64,000 bases of DNA. It comes from Isoetes taiwanensis (taxonomy: Eukaryota; Streptophyta; Lycopodiopsida; Isoetales; Isoetaceae). Both the position numbers and the translations under genes were made by a program. The stretch is from contig JAJEKV010000061.1 in assembly GCA_021234155.1 (NCBI GenBank), positions 3,685,950 to 3,749,949 on the forward strand, read 5' to 3'. The notes under the pieces were generated by a model, which saw only the letters and a list, made by a program, of their open reading frames with translations, was not told the origin of the DNA and did no database searches. Below are positions 1 to 11,573 of this stretch, piece by piece (within the stretch, counting starts at the first letter, position 1; the number at the start of each line of letters is the position of its first letter).

Positions 1-2203
1 CTCCAAAAGAAAAACTATTAAACTCCTTGTACCCGGAGGTCTAAGAAGACAAGAACCATAGCTCCACCGGAGCTCCAAGACAGAAACACAGCCCACATGG
101 GCTTATGGCTAGTCCTGAAAACCTTGACCTGCTGCCTCAACGAAAATCCCTCACCTGCTCTCCTGCCGAAAAAAGAAAGGGGCGTGCACTCTTATCCATG
201 CCCTAAAATACATTCTAAAAACCCATAAAAAGAAAACATCACCACTAAATGCAAATAAGCTGCTCAAATCTTTCCAAATATACGATTTTCAATACGATAC
301 CGGCTAAAATCTTAGCACAAACCATTGCCACAAGCACCTCCCGAAATACAAAACTCAAACTTTAGAAGTTTATAAGCAAACACGCCCTCAAGGGACCAGA
401 GGGCAACCTCACCACATTCATTGTCAAGCTTTTATGATTGCCATACATACAGCTTATTGTCTTTCAGGCCATTGACTTTAATTAGTTTCCATAGCATTTT
501 TACTTCATTCCTTTCTCCTTTATTGACACCTTGTGTCATGGCAGAAAAAAAAAAATATCTATAATCCTAACTGAGATTATTTTTTAGTCAAAATAGCCCC
601 GCATCCTACATTCATTATATCCAAAGCTTAGTCTTCTAATGGAAGTGCGGCACAATTATCATGTGCAAATCTTAAACGGAAGACGAGAACTGTTTAACTT
701 TGCATTGGCAGACCAGTATGTAGGTAAGTGAAGAATGGAGTTAAATGACCAGAAGAACGTTATATGATAGCAGAGTTATATAATATAAGCATTGTGACGT
801 GAAGCTGAACAATGTTAAAGCCACAATGGAAGACAGAGATATACATCCAACCTTAGCATGGCTGAATAGACATCACAACCTCACCTGTACAATACATCAA
901 CACATCATCCTGCAGCATATCAACCTCTGCTAGTGGACCTGATTTCCTGTGATGCATTAGAAATTGCACAGGGATGCAAGAGCAAGAATGAAATGAAACA
1001 ACAATTCTCTTGATCAAATTCGAACGTATATGCGTTAATGTAGATAAAGATGAAAATTGAATGTCACCTGATCCCCTGAGCATCCAAAACTAATGTCCGA
1101 TTGACTTTCCAACATGTATTCCTTTGCCTTTAAAAACTGAATGAGCTCATTGCCATTTTCGTGGAAACATGTTGAACTAATGCAATAAAAGAATTCAAAT
1201 ACATAATTACTTGAGTATAATGACATATAGATTCGCTTCTAAAGAAAATTTTATTTATGTCTATGCTCTGAAAGTACTCTCTTAGTTTAGAGAACTGGTT
1301 ACCAACACCACATGACTGGGAAAGAGAAGCTTAACAGGCCTTCTTGACTTCTGTACTATTCTATGTATCATATGCTCACATTCTATCCATTGGCTATCTC
1401 TTGCAAAAGAAACCAAGAGTGTATTGCATCAACCGTAAGCATTAATCAGAACACTACATGCATCCTTCCAAAGTTTTTGCACGTCTTCTGTATCCGCGAG
1501 AAAACTCAATATACTTGTTCAAGCTTACCAAACCAGCTCTTCGAAAGGGACTCACCATGATATTCCATGTTATCTTATCTGGCATGCATTTAGCTTCCTG
1601 TAATTCCTTAAAAGGTATATGAGGACATAAGTCTGTTTTTAAAATACATAATTATGCAGCATGTTTATAATTGCTAGATTCAAAAGTCCCTTGCTCAAAA
1701 AAAAGAATTTGCTGCTATATTTTGCCCTATCTTATCAAATCCAGCCTCAAATGGAGAATGGTCAAAATGGTGCAACACATGAAAACGATTGTAACTTACC
1801 TGATAAATACGCTGCTGAGTCTGTTTCTTCCCTGTAATGCCAAATCCTCAAATCCAATTAAAACAGCCCTAGCCGCATATATAAGAGAGCAGCAACCAAG
1901 AAATCGTCCAGATCTGGCATGCGCCTATTCTTCAGCGCTTTCTTGCGTATGGTTCACTGCTCTGCGCCCCTGCTCTGCCATAGCTAAAGCTTTGATGAGC
2001 AACGGGTAGCATTTCGAGTTCCGAAGCCAGCTATGGCGGCGGATGCTATCGAAAATATTTTGCAGGACAAAAGCAACAGTGCATATTGTTGTTTTCTTTC
2101 ATGGACGGTCCAGATCAATGCCTCGGTGATGGAATCTAAGCATAAAAAGGAATCCAATCTTCCCAATATCAATTATATATGTGTAGATAAACATTGACAT
2201 GTA
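1..2203. other. No gene recognised; AT-rich intergenic DNA
   Basis: I see no convincing coding region on either strand. Read on the minus strand, the first few hundred bases contain a phrase with 'cctccgggtac' followed by a T-rich run, reminiscent of plant LINE 3' tails, but no reverse transcriptase accompanies it. A short phrase 'ctttgcattggc' near 700 recurs near 3164 and 3351, so diverged copies of a local repeat may be present. The few open frames here are short and have no family resemblance. Confidence 0.5.
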
Positions 2204-2916
2204 TCATTCCATGGAAAGTACATGAGCACCACAGTTTTTATAATGCATCTGCAGAGCACGCAATACCTCTGCAGACTCGTTATCATCCGGGTTATGCAAT
2301 GGGTGTGTCGCCACAAAGCTTGGAACATCCACAGCATGGCGTAAACATTTTAAGTATGGAACCAATGTTTGTGTGAGGTAAAACTCTGACCCTCTACAAG
2401 TTTGAGGATGAAAGGTTTTTGGACAGATCATAAGATGCCTTGGATTCATGTAGCTTTTATAGAACATATCATCGACTAGTAGAGTGTTACTGCCACTAAA
2501 TTCCGGATAGAAGTACCAGATCAATCGTAAATTCTTCAAAAACACAGGTTTCTGGGGTATTGTTGGATGTTCTATTGGTGCCACTAATGTTTTCTCTTGT
2601 CCCCATATAAAAAGAAACTTAGACACCATACATGGATGAAGTACAGTTCTTAAAGTATCATCTAAACTTCCTTCGTACTGTGCAGACCATATGGCAACCG
2701 CGAAATGCTGAAAGCAGTAGTCCAAAAATGCAAGTAAACCAGGACGGGTATACACTATTTTGTTGCGCACATAATGAACACCGCATCCATAAGGAAGGTT
2801 CTGTGGCTCGATCTCCAATGCTTCAGAGATTGTCAATCTCTTGAGCAAAACATCATTGGAATCAATCACTAAGAGCTTTGTGCCAACCTGTGCATCCTGC
2901 TTCCTTTGAATGGTAC
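2204..2916 (-). CDS. FCP1/NIF-like HAD phosphatase-domain protein, last exon
   Basis: This is an open exon of about 237 codons encoding an FCP1-homology (NLI-interacting-factor, HAD superfamily) domain, a family that usually dephosphorylates phosphoserine in nuclear proteins. The visible HAD motifs, in order, are: motif I 'LLVIDSNDVLL' near the N-terminus; motif II around 'AIWSAQYEG'; a lysine in 'KPVFLKNLRLIW'; and the acidic motif 'NTLLVDDMFYKSY'. In motif I the usual second aspartate of DxDx(T/V) is asparagine, so catalysis is doubtful. The exon begins after a good acceptor (TTTCTTTCAG, intron side at 2917) and ends at a stop at 2204-2206. Upstream exons were not resolved. A second, broken relative lies at 10469-11298 on the same strand. 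The fold assignment is fairly safe; the substrate is unknown. Confidence 0.7.
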
Positions 2917-4189
2917 CTGAAAGAAATAAGACTTGAACATCGCAGGTAACATAATGCAATTTAACAGGACAAAAAAATGATAAGACTCATTGATACTGCA
3001 ACCCTAATTACAAAGTACTCAACAGAGAAAATTGCATGCAATCTGACCCACTTCTTTGACAAAAAAAATGAGGTGTGGAGTGACGAGCAAGGAAGTTATT
3101 GTCTTTTCAGAATGATCCAGTACTTGACAAGACAAAGCTCAAGATTAACCATGAACAATTGACCTTTGCATTGGCCAAGAGATATGTATGACCTGATCTA
3201 CCAATCTAAATGAGATGACCAATGACATGAAAGAACATTATTGTCTTTTTAGAATGTTCCCGTTTTGACAGGACAAACGCAAGAATAATCATCAATAATA
3301 TACTATTTGCTTGGCAAACTGCTTCTCAGAGAGGTAAAACTGTAACCTCACTTTGCATTGGCAAATAGATGTATGGCCTCTTGCTGAATCGTCTTGACAT
3401 TGACAGTTTTTGCTGATGTGACAAGAAAGGCACCCATGGCAAATGTTCTTGCCCAATCCTTTGCCTCCAGAGCCCCATGGTCAGCCTTGATGGAACCTGT
3501 GCCGTGTTATCAAATATATTAATTACAGGACAAATCTAATAAAGAAATTGATATCGTGTACGAACCAAATTTCATAATGACAATAATAGCAACTAGCACC
3601 ATGTTACAAAAGGGCCAGTGTAAAATAGGAAAGCCAATGCTTTATTGCTTCCACATTAATGATATAAAACAACAGAACAACAACAGTTAGAGTTGACCCA
3701 AGGTAGCAGATGTGAGGTGCTGATTCAATACATGAAGAGCCTACCTCGTCATGATATCAGCCAGAAATATAAGGAAATGCCCACTTCCATCATTTAACTA
3801 GAATTTAGTGTCTTAAATTTCATATTTTTTATTTGTAGGAGCACAACTGGCTCGAAGCTAGAGCTTCTATCGGTTCTATTCTCATAGAGCAGGGCAACAT
3901 GTGGTATGAGAAGTCAAACACGCACAAAAGTAGGTACCAGAGAATTCTTTTTCTTATGCAAATGCGAATCTAAAGTTGATATTTTGCTACTTTTTCTGCA
4001 AAAGATAGAATTCACTTTGCACAGACCAGAAGATGTGTGCACAATGTGGGTTTCACTTAATGCGAAGAAGCAGTTTTAAGCCATACCTAAGCTTCTTCTG
4101 GCAAGCTTTTGCAGATATGAAACCTTCCCACACAAGCATATGACGACAAGAATCGAATCAGCCGGCTCTTTTTCTTTCTTATCAAAGTC
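2917..4189. other. Putative upstream introns/exons of the FCP1-like gene, plus a diverged tandem duplication
   Basis: About 85 bp at 3096-3180 recur in diverged form at 3236-3318 ('attgtctttt' followed by an 'agaatg' phrase, offset about 140). One candidate minus-strand exon at 3352-3496 is listed separately. I see nothing else that reads as coding. Confidence 0.4.
3352..3496 (-). CDS. Possible internal exon, unknown product
   Basis: One frame is clean across about 47 codons (it contains 'AKDWARTFAMGAFLV'). It is bounded by a good acceptor (CACGGCACAG before 3496) and a good donor (GTGAGG after 3352). It could be an upstream exon of the FCP1-like gene, but its phase does not join directly to the exon starting at 2916, so an intervening exon or a different gene would be needed. 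I do not recognise the protein family. Confidence 0.3.
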
Positions 4190-5101
4190 ATGGATCCTGT
4201 GCCAGAGTGCCATTATTCAGAATGTTTCTTATGCATAGCAAAAGAAAGAGAAGAGACCAAGCTCAGTCTATTTTGCAAGAGTTTTCAGAGATTTGCCTTC
4301 TTATGATTAAGGGGATCATATCCTTGTTATCCGCAGGCTATAGAACACTGCCATGGCTCATTCTAACGAGGCAGAATTTGTGCAATTGGGGATAAGAATT
4401 TGTGCAATTGGGGAAACATACATTCGTCACTATGCTGCACATAATAGGTTCATAGACAATAACTGTGGAAGAATTTGCTCAAAAGGCTGTACAAGCAGGG
4501 GTCATGGCTCCTTTGTTAGAGCTTTTAAAAGGAAAGCTTGCTCGGATAGAGCAAAGAGTGGCAGTAAGGGATCTTGGACATATTGCAATCTATGATACAA
4601 TATTTGTTCATGTTTCTCAGAAGAAAGAGGTGCTTAAATTTGCAATGTAGCTTACTAACACGGGATTAGACAGTGTGTACAGAAGTCTTATTCAGCCTGT
4701 TGGTAAGAGAGAAGGACGCCACCGTGATTTTCTGACCAAAGGCATGGGAGTTAGATATTGAAGCGCGAAAGACCGAGGAATGGGACATTCATCTCCTATG
4801 GTGGTCTCTGAAACTCGTCAACTGTTTTGCACTGAGAGAAGAATTTCTGACAGAGATTTGTAAGGCAGAATTTGTTTTTAAGTTGCCTGAAATGTGGGGA
4901 GGACTTGTGAATGAGAGCTCCCCTGCTGGAGTTGGCCTCCGTAAAACCATATGTTATCACAAACTTGGCAGAATTGCTGTAGCTAATTCTTCCTCTGTAG
5001 TTGCAGCCTTCTGTCACATTGTTAGGTCTTCTAATGATTGGCAATACATTGCTGTTGATTGCCTTCTTTGGCTCCTCCAGAATCCTATCACCAAACAAAA
5101 G
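4190..5101 (+). pseudogene. ARM-repeat family protein, decayed
   Basis: Segments in several frames match, in order, a plant ARM/HEAT-repeat protein family that I know only by its conserved phrases. They are: an ATG at 4190 followed by 'MDPVPECHY'; 'AVQAGVMAPLLELLKGKL' with 'IEQRVAVRDLGHIA' (4480-4590); 'RHRDFLTKG' (about 4720); 'EARKTEEWDIHLLWWSLKL' (about 4760); and 'MWGGLVNESSPAGVGL' through 'SSNDWQYIAVDCLLWLL' (4890-5080). The copy carries stop codons where the family has sense codons (near 4453 and 4647) and at least one frameshift near 4755. The last segment ends at a plausible donor (GTATGA at 5102), and the expected next exon is not seen downstream, where a LINE begins. It is a truncated, inactive gene copy. 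Confidence 0.7.
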
Positions 5102-5619
5102 GTATGAGGTTCTGCTCTTTTCTCTAGTCTTGCAATTTTTCCCTACAGCTGCAATTGAGGTTTTATAGCATTAAGTTATATGCAGGGTATAGGACTAACC
5201 TTATTATGCACTGCATTACTTCTTCATGTTCAAATTCTTTCCAAAGAACTGGTATTTTGTGAGTCCCCTTGTTTTGACATGCCTACACTTGCTTTCATCA
5301 GATATTTGATTTCAGGTATTCCCTCTGTATGTTCTCATACACTATTTTACAATGAAACCTAGATTATAGAATGCTTCTATCCTTCTATAGCAGCATGTCT
5401 GATAGCAAATTGTTGTGTATAAGCTTCTTGAGATATTGGCATGTAGTGATCCAAAATTATGATTGGCAACTTTGAATAGGTCAATGGGGAAGAACTTTCT
5501 AGTGCATGAACTACTTTGCTTACTCAACCATCTCATTAGTATTGAACATCGTAAAGTCCGTCCTCTCTTTTGTCTTCCTTATGTCATTCAGGTGCTTTTA
5601 TATGCCATGCCTTTAAAAG
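5102..5619. other. No gene recognised; between ARM-repeat relic and LINE
   Basis: An open frame runs through 5463-5840, but only its last part (from about 5620) resembles LINE ORF2. The rest has no recognisable family. The continuation of the ARM-repeat gene is not found. Confidence 0.4.
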
Positions 5620-5689
5620 ATCTAGGGATATGGTCAGCATATGCAAACTCTCTCTTAGATGTTAAGAACCAACAGTTTTCTCAGGATGA

Positions 5690-6937
5690 GCTAGATCCGA
5701 GGCCTCAAGCATCTACCTTTTTTACGGTCTCTCTCATTGAAAGGGCCATACAAAAGTTAAATACAGGGAAAGCAAAAGATTGTGAAGAATTACAAGCTGA
5801 AATGATTATACATGGGGCTAAGACATTGGCACATAAATGATTGGGCATGTGATGGCAAAACTTTATGGATCTGCATTGGAAATGGTCCTTAGTGATTTTA
5901 CAGAAAATCACAGCCTTAGAACCAAGGGACGAGCTGGTTTCAGGAAAAACCTTTCCACAATTGATCATATTTTTTCTTTAAGGGCAATCATTGAGGATGC
6001 GAAGGCAAGAAAGAGTAAAGTTTATTGCTGTTTTGTTGATTTCCAAAAAGCCTTTGATACTGTTCCTCGGAACAGGTTGTTTCAGAGGCTCAAAATGTTA
6101 GGGTGTCCCCTCTCTCCTACGCTATTTGGCCTTTACAACGACGAGCTTGAAAACTTTGTTCAGACCTTGGGCAGAGAAGGCTCCATGCTTGCTCAGAAAT
6201 GCATTCCAATTTTGCTTTATGCGGATGATGTGGTTCTAATCTCACCATCTTCTCAAGTGCTCCAAAAACACTTGGTTGCCCTAGAAGCCTTTTGCAAAGA
6301 TAGAGAGCTGCAAGTAAATCTCTACAAGACCCAAGTGATGGTATTTAATACCTCTTGGAAAAATTGGAAAAATAACTCTTTTACTTTCCAAGGATAACCT
6401 ATAGAAATTGCTTCTACATACACCTATTTGGGTGTTGAGTTTGCGGGCCCTCTTTTTAGATTGAGGGAGGCTGGTCAGGCAAGGATTGCAAATGGATATT
6501 CTTCTCTTTTACAGCTAAAAAAACAGTGCTACCAACTCCATTTCCAAGATGTTCATACAAAGCTCTTCCTGTTTGACATGTTGGTGAAGCCGGCAGCTTT
6601 ATATGGTGCACAAATATGGGGAGTTGATCTATGAGCCAATAACTGGGGTCAACTGAAGAGGCTCCAAATTTCTTTTCTTTCTAGAATGATTAGAAGTAAA
6701 CATTCTGTACCCCATGATATAATGCTTGCTTAATTTAATGTGAAACCTCTGAAAGTTGAAATTGCAAAACGTTGGCAGACCAGGGTAAGCGCCGTTGGTT
6801 CTCAAGGACATCTAAATTGTTTGAGAAGATGGGCTGGGTATTATGAATTACTTTGCAGCAGTCACGGGAACGAATGGGCCATCCCCATCAAACCCTACCT
6901 GTGCAGATTCTTAGATTTTTACTATAAGTTCTGTTAA
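5690..6937 (+). pseudogene. LINE ORF2 reverse transcriptase, broken
   Basis: The frame carries LINE RT landmarks: 'KLNTGKAKD' near 5755, 'STIDHIFSLRAIIEDA' near 5960, block A 'CCFVDFQKAFDTVPRNRL' at 6030-6080, 'LSPTLFGLY' near 6110, and the catalytic 'YADDVVLIS' near 6220. Stops interrupt it near 5838, 6396, 6632 and 6731. About 30 residues are missing between 'KMLGC' and 'PLSPTLFGLY', which is the segment that normally leads into the conserved GCPLSP block, so there is also an internal deletion. The element cannot make an active enzyme. Confidence 0.85.
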
Positions 6938-7205
6938 CTTAATATTTAGATAACAGGAGGGTTTTCCTCCTAGAGGTCTTAAATAAGGTCTTTCCAGAAG
7001 ACGCCGAGCATCAAGCGTCAAAGCAAGCCAAGAAAGGGTATTATGAATTACGTTGCAGCAGTCACAGGAACGAATGGGCCATCCCAATCAAACCCTACCT
7101 GAGCAGATTCTTAGATTTTTACTATAAGTTCTGTTAACTTAATATTTCTGTTTGTATATTTTAGATAACAAGAGGGCTTTCCTCCTGGAGGTCTTAAATT
7201 CTGTA
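6836..7205 (+). repeat. Tandem duplication of the LINE 3' region, 200-bp offset
   Basis: The stretch from 'gggtattatgaatta' at 6836 is repeated from 7036. The two copies align for about 110 bp at an offset of exactly 200, with few mismatches. The second copy then has a 15-base insertion and resumes through the 'cctcc(t)agaggtctta' phrase. The duplication lies in the C-terminal coding end and 3' UTR of the LINE. Confidence 0.85.
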
Positions 7206-7254
7206 TGTGTTATGGTCTCATAGACCCTTCGGGTCTTACGTTGACGTTATTAAA

Positions 7255-7290
7255 TCTTTCTTTCTTTCGTTCTTTCTTTCTTTCTTTCTA
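7255..7290 (+). repeat. (TTTC)n microsatellite at LINE 3' end
   Basis: A run of TTTC units with one interruption (TTCG) follows 'gttattaaa'. Its position suggests it is the simple-sequence tail of the LINE. Confidence 0.85.
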
Positions 7291-9859
7291 TCTGCCTTGC
7301 GGCAAAAGCAAGCTGTAAAAATGTTTCTTGCGCTAATCTAGCTCAGGATGTTCTTAAAGCTTTCTGGAGCAGCACGAACACTTATCGCTGGCTAGCAATG
7401 CCATCATGGATTGTTATTTGTGTTCATCCCATCTGCATTCAAACGCTGTTGGATTACCTGATATTAACAGGATATATATGGTGATCTAAATGCGTAGTTG
7501 CAGATAGACGTGAAGCTAAAATGGGTGGTGACATTGCTTCATCAAACCACTCGTGCATCACAAAAATAAGATGCTTTAAAAAAAGAGGAGATAGAGATTG
7601 TATGCTGCTTACCGGAGTGCTGGTACTAATAAATCATCCGCGCAAAAGCAGGATTAGCAGGGAAGTATGCGCACAACAGAGGAACGAAGGAACTGGCCGC
7701 ACCCAGGATTAGGTCAAGATAGGGTCATCAATCTGGTAGAAGTTCGTCCACAATTTCTTAAACAATTATTTCAATATTTTTTTAGAATTCCAAAAATACC
7801 CTCTCCCTAGAAAATTCTAGTGACTATATCTAAGTTCCATTTTTTAGAATTCCAGAAATGCTCTTTCTCGAATTATCTTCTGCAATTAAAGAAAGGAGCA
7901 AGTATTACATAAGATTTTATATGATTTTGGCAAGTATGAATATGTTAAACAGTATAATGATGACCTCAGAAATATGGTTTTGGGATTTCTAATGTCTTGT
8001 GATTTTTTTTTTAATAGTTTCTAACTTGGTATCTCGGGTTTTCTATTTTTGTAATTTTGTAAGTTCATGCACAGGGCAGGGTGGCATGGGCATGGCGGAG
8101 GGGTTCCTTGAAGAGCCGAATTCCGGAGATACTTTGCAGGGTTGATATTTTATAGTGCTGATGCGGAAGCACATGGGGGCTTATGGAGATTCTGGAGATG
8201 TATACCAGCGATGCAAAGTGATTGCTTGCTTCTAACCCAGGCCAATCCTTCAGACTGCCTTGCATCCAGTTTTGTGTTCGTGTGCTTCTGATTTAGTCGT
8301 GGTTTTATTTTAGAAGTTCTTAGTCCGAGTTCTCATTCTTTCAGCTTCCGCAAAGTTTGTTCTGCAGCATGTGGAGGGTTTTTGTTGCTTTTATTGAGTT
8401 TTGCCTCTACAAGTTATGATGTAGCCAGCAATGATAATGCAACAGACATAAGAGCATAATCATTCCATGTGTTCAGGCATTTGGAGGAATACCGGTGTGG
8501 AATTATGGGAAAGCAGAATGTTATGCTATGAAGTGAGTGAAGCATCCTGGTACCGATTTATTTCAGTGGGGTTCAAATCCCTATGCTTCTTTCCATGCCT
8601 TATGTTCTTCAATGTGGTATGAAATATTGTGTGGTTGTACAATGTATTCCATGGCAAGTGTGCAGTGCTCTGTCCTGCTCGGAGGTGATCCAGTAAGTTC
8701 TGTAATGCCAAAGATGTTGATTTGTGTCCTCATTGTTATTCTATATTGTCTGTAATGCCAAAGATGTTGATTTGTGTCCTCATTGTTTAAATATGTAAAG
8801 TATGTGTATTAGATGACTACATTGTTGACTAATAAAAATACAAGCTAAAACCATTGGATGATGTGGAAAATGGGGTTTGACCCCATCTTGTTTTTGCACG
8901 GACGGCCAGGCTTGTCAGGCTTGGAATATTCTGTGGTATATTCCATGGATCAAGGGATGAGATGACACGAGTATTAGGATGAGACGAGTATCGAAGTGTA
9001 TGTTGTTAACAAACTAGAATGCTAGTATTGTGTCCAAAAGTTTTGGCTATGTTAGCCAGCTGGAATCTTTGGAAATGCAAGGAAAGCCGGAATTAACCCT
9101 CTCCTCCTCTCCCCTACCCCCTCCCCTTCAAAAAAAAAAAACAATAATCTTGGGTAGATCGAGAAGCATCTCTTCTATATGAAAGCCACTGCAAAATTGC
9201 ACAAAAATAAACCCTCCCAAAAAAGACAAGATACGCCCTGAAAACATCACAGCAGTCTTTGCCCTCATATCGCAATAATCAGAGTTGCTACTCGTTCGAT
9301 TAGAATGGAGATAAACTCTATCAATGAGAATTTAAAGACGCGAGTAGTGATAAGGCCCTCCATATATGTGTAAATGTGCAGAGTTTAGCTCTATGGGTAT
9401 TGCTTTTCTAATGTTCCAAATTCTTTTAACCTAGAACATAGAATATATTTGTTACGAATGCTTTGTTCTTCCTGCAAATTCATCAACTTGTTAGAAAGTA
9501 AAACACCACAGGGTACTCGATTTACCACCCAACCGGACCAACTAGAAGAGATGTCACCAAGTCAAGCTACTCCGCAAGACTGTACAAGGACAAGCTCTTT
9601 CTAGCCACCAACCACTGGTGTTACAGGAACTCCTTCTAGTGATATGATCAACAAAGAAGCAAGAGGAAATACTGCAAAGCAAGGCTAGGTTCTTCGTCAA
9701 ACATAAAAAGAAGCAGATCTAGTTGTGCAGTCAGCTTAGGCCCCTATGCACCTTTCTAGTCATAACTTTCAAATCATAAGGAATCTATAGACAACCAAGC
9801 CTAATCTGGAAACTAGACTTCAAGGGCTTTCCAACAAGGTAAGGATTGCCAATTTGTGA
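7291..9859. other. No gene recognised
   Basis: There are scattered short frames without family resemblance. A C-rich then poly-A stretch lies at about 9105-9142. 'GGTTCAAATCC' at 8571 resembles a tRNA box B, but no tRNA can be folded around it. A 50-bp tandem duplication is listed separately. Confidence 0.5.
8701..8787 (+). repeat. Direct tandem duplication, 50-bp period
   Basis: The 37-base stretch starting 'tgtaatgccaaagatgttga' at 8701 recurs identically at 8751. Confidence 0.9.
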
Positions 9860-10468
9860 GTTGTGGTCGCAGAGATATCACGTCTCAAACTTTCCCTTCT
9901 ATTTATAGGTAACAATACTTTTCTTTGCCTTTTAAATAAAGGTCAAGGTTTTTTTTTAGCTCTCTCTTTGATAATATCAAGACTTAGGCATCCTGGATGG
10001 CTTTCTTACTTGATCATATCAATAAATATTGTTCCATGCAAGGCCACTTCCCCGAGCACCATATCAATTCCTTCCCTTCTCAAGACTGATCGTCCTCGAT
10101 CATCTTTATTAAATATTTACATCCCTTCTCAAAGACTATCAACTCCCTCCCTTCTCGAGACAGTAAGGCATATCTGACAATCAGTTTCCTCTTGTAGCTC
10201 CTTTCTCGAGTTAGCAGTCCTCAATATGATACACTAGGAGTCAGATTCTAGGATAGTAACAGAATATTAAACAATAACAGCAGAAGCTCTAGGAAAAAGG
10301 TAATGGCTTTCTAGGAATCAGATTCAGAGTGAGTGAATAGAGCAGTCTTTCTTGACCCCCTATCACTCTTCCGGCCATAACTCTCTTATTCGAACGAGTT
10401 ATGGGTGGTGCCGCCCGAAAAAAAATATTTAAAGCTATAAGTCTAGGAATGTTGATAACTGGACATTA
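9860..10468. other. No gene; possible gypsy remnant
   Basis: On the minus strand, phrases such as 'ctcgagaagggaggg' and 'gaggacgatcagtcttgaga' at 10060-10170 recall the purine-rich, GGACGA-type end of Ty3/gypsy elements. No domain supports this, so it is only a suggestion. Confidence 0.25.
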
Positions 10469-11298
10469 TTAGCATCGCCTAAAGAATATCCAAGGTAATA
10501 GTGGATTAGAATCCAACTTAGAAGTCTCTATCTTACTCAGAGGAGTTTCCTTCCATCGCTCGGCCACAAGAATGGAAAATAGGGATTCCGCCAACACAGG
10601 AACGAGATTGAAAGACAACCACCTATCCGTTTCATACTCTTCTGGTCGATGACTCTTGGCAATGATTGTATTGTCCGAGTTATGATAGCACTTGTAGGCG
10701 AAGTCGTCTATGATCAGCGTGTTGTGTTTGTTAAAGTCCTGGTATGCTTCATAAACCTTTTCCAACCTTTTCACCATAATAGGCTTCCCTTTGTGATGGC
10801 TAGATCGAGGTCTAACACATGCTCGACCCTTTCGTTTCCCCAAACAAACTTGAACTTCAAAACTGGAAGGCCGAGAACACCAAGGACATTGACAACATTT
10901 TTCTTTGCCATACAAGATCATATGGCCACCTCGAATCCCTGTTCCAGGCACCATTCAATAATTTCCTTTGCTTTAGGCCGAGGATACACGATTTTAGGCC
11001 CTACTTTTGTCGGCTTCTGCGAGGTGTTAAGCTCAGGAACGTCATCATCGTGGTATACTGCAGGAAAGACTCCATTAACGTCAAAAATTACAAGCTTGGT
11101 GGGCCCCTCTGGATCCCAGTTAGAGTTTGGCTCTGACCAGATTTCCTCTTGATCGGGATCCATATGCGGGATCATTATTCTTTCAGGTCCTTTCGTCAAG
11201 AAGGTTTCCAAAAACCACAAATTGAACATCAACTTAATTTGTCTCAAAGTATAGATTAGTAAAACAAAATGTTTACTAACCTCCACCAGAACCGCCAA
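10469..11298 (-). pseudogene. FCP1/NIF-like HAD domain protein, disrupted copy
   Basis: This is a second FCP1-homology domain, distantly similar to the one at 2204-2916. Motif I reads 'TKLVIFDVNGVF' (about 11095). The motif II region reads '...GFEVAI' followed by TGA at 10918, where the relative has 'AVAIWS'; a TGG-to-TGA change has therefore removed a conserved tryptophan. The same frame continues after the stop ('MAKKNVVNVLG', 'FKFVWGNERV'). Near 10790 the reading must shift by one base to reach 'KPIMVKRLEKVYEAYQDF' and the acidic motif 'NTLIIDDFAYKCY'. One nonsense and one frameshift mutation make this a pseudogene. The upstream limit is uncertain. Confidence 0.75.
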
Positions 11299-11444
11299 CT
11301 TCTAATCAGTTTCTATTCCAGTTTGCAATCTCATGCACCAACTAGAAGACCTGCGAACATCAGGAATAACAAAGATGCTATTCACCTGGACATGAGCACC
11401 AACTCATTCCATTCACTTGGACATGACATCAACTCATTCCAACC

Positions 11445-11573
11445 TGGACATGGCAAACAAGGGTCCATGTAATTCCATAAGTTGCAGAGTTTGCAAGGGC
11501 ATAAACTCTGATTGATGTATAGATGGAGCATAATAGTGTTTTACTTGCGATGCAATGGTCTTTAAGATATCAA
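11445..11573 (-). mobile_element. Old LTR retroelement, distal fragment
   Basis: On the minus strand an open reading continues from the protease fragment across the foldback insertion (12145 to 11574) and runs to a TGA near 11445 ('ILKTIASQVKHYYAPS'). The continuity suggests this is the same old element, in the spacer after protease. No domain is recognised in this piece alone. Short direct repeats of about 28 bp containing 'caactcattcca' occur at 11390-11455. Confidence 0.45.

Larger units (their letters stand above)
5620..7254 (+). mobile_element. Non-LTR retrotransposon (LINE), 5'-truncated and dead
   Basis: The segment begins inside ORF2, just upstream of the reverse transcriptase, and runs through the C-terminal part of ORF2 to a 3' end followed by a (TTTC)n tract. 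No endonuclease domain or 5' end is present, as expected for 5' truncation during target-primed reverse transcription. A second LINE of the same general type is at 25501-26921. No target-site duplication was identified. Confidence 0.85.

Noticed and set aside
1-400. LINE 3' tail on the minus strand at the window edge
   Set aside because: Only loose similarity to a LINE tail phrase; no RT sequence or target duplication supports it.
8560-8590. Possible tRNA gene from a perfect box B word (GGTTCAAATCC)
   Set aside because: No box A, acceptor stem or anticodon arm can be drawn around it.
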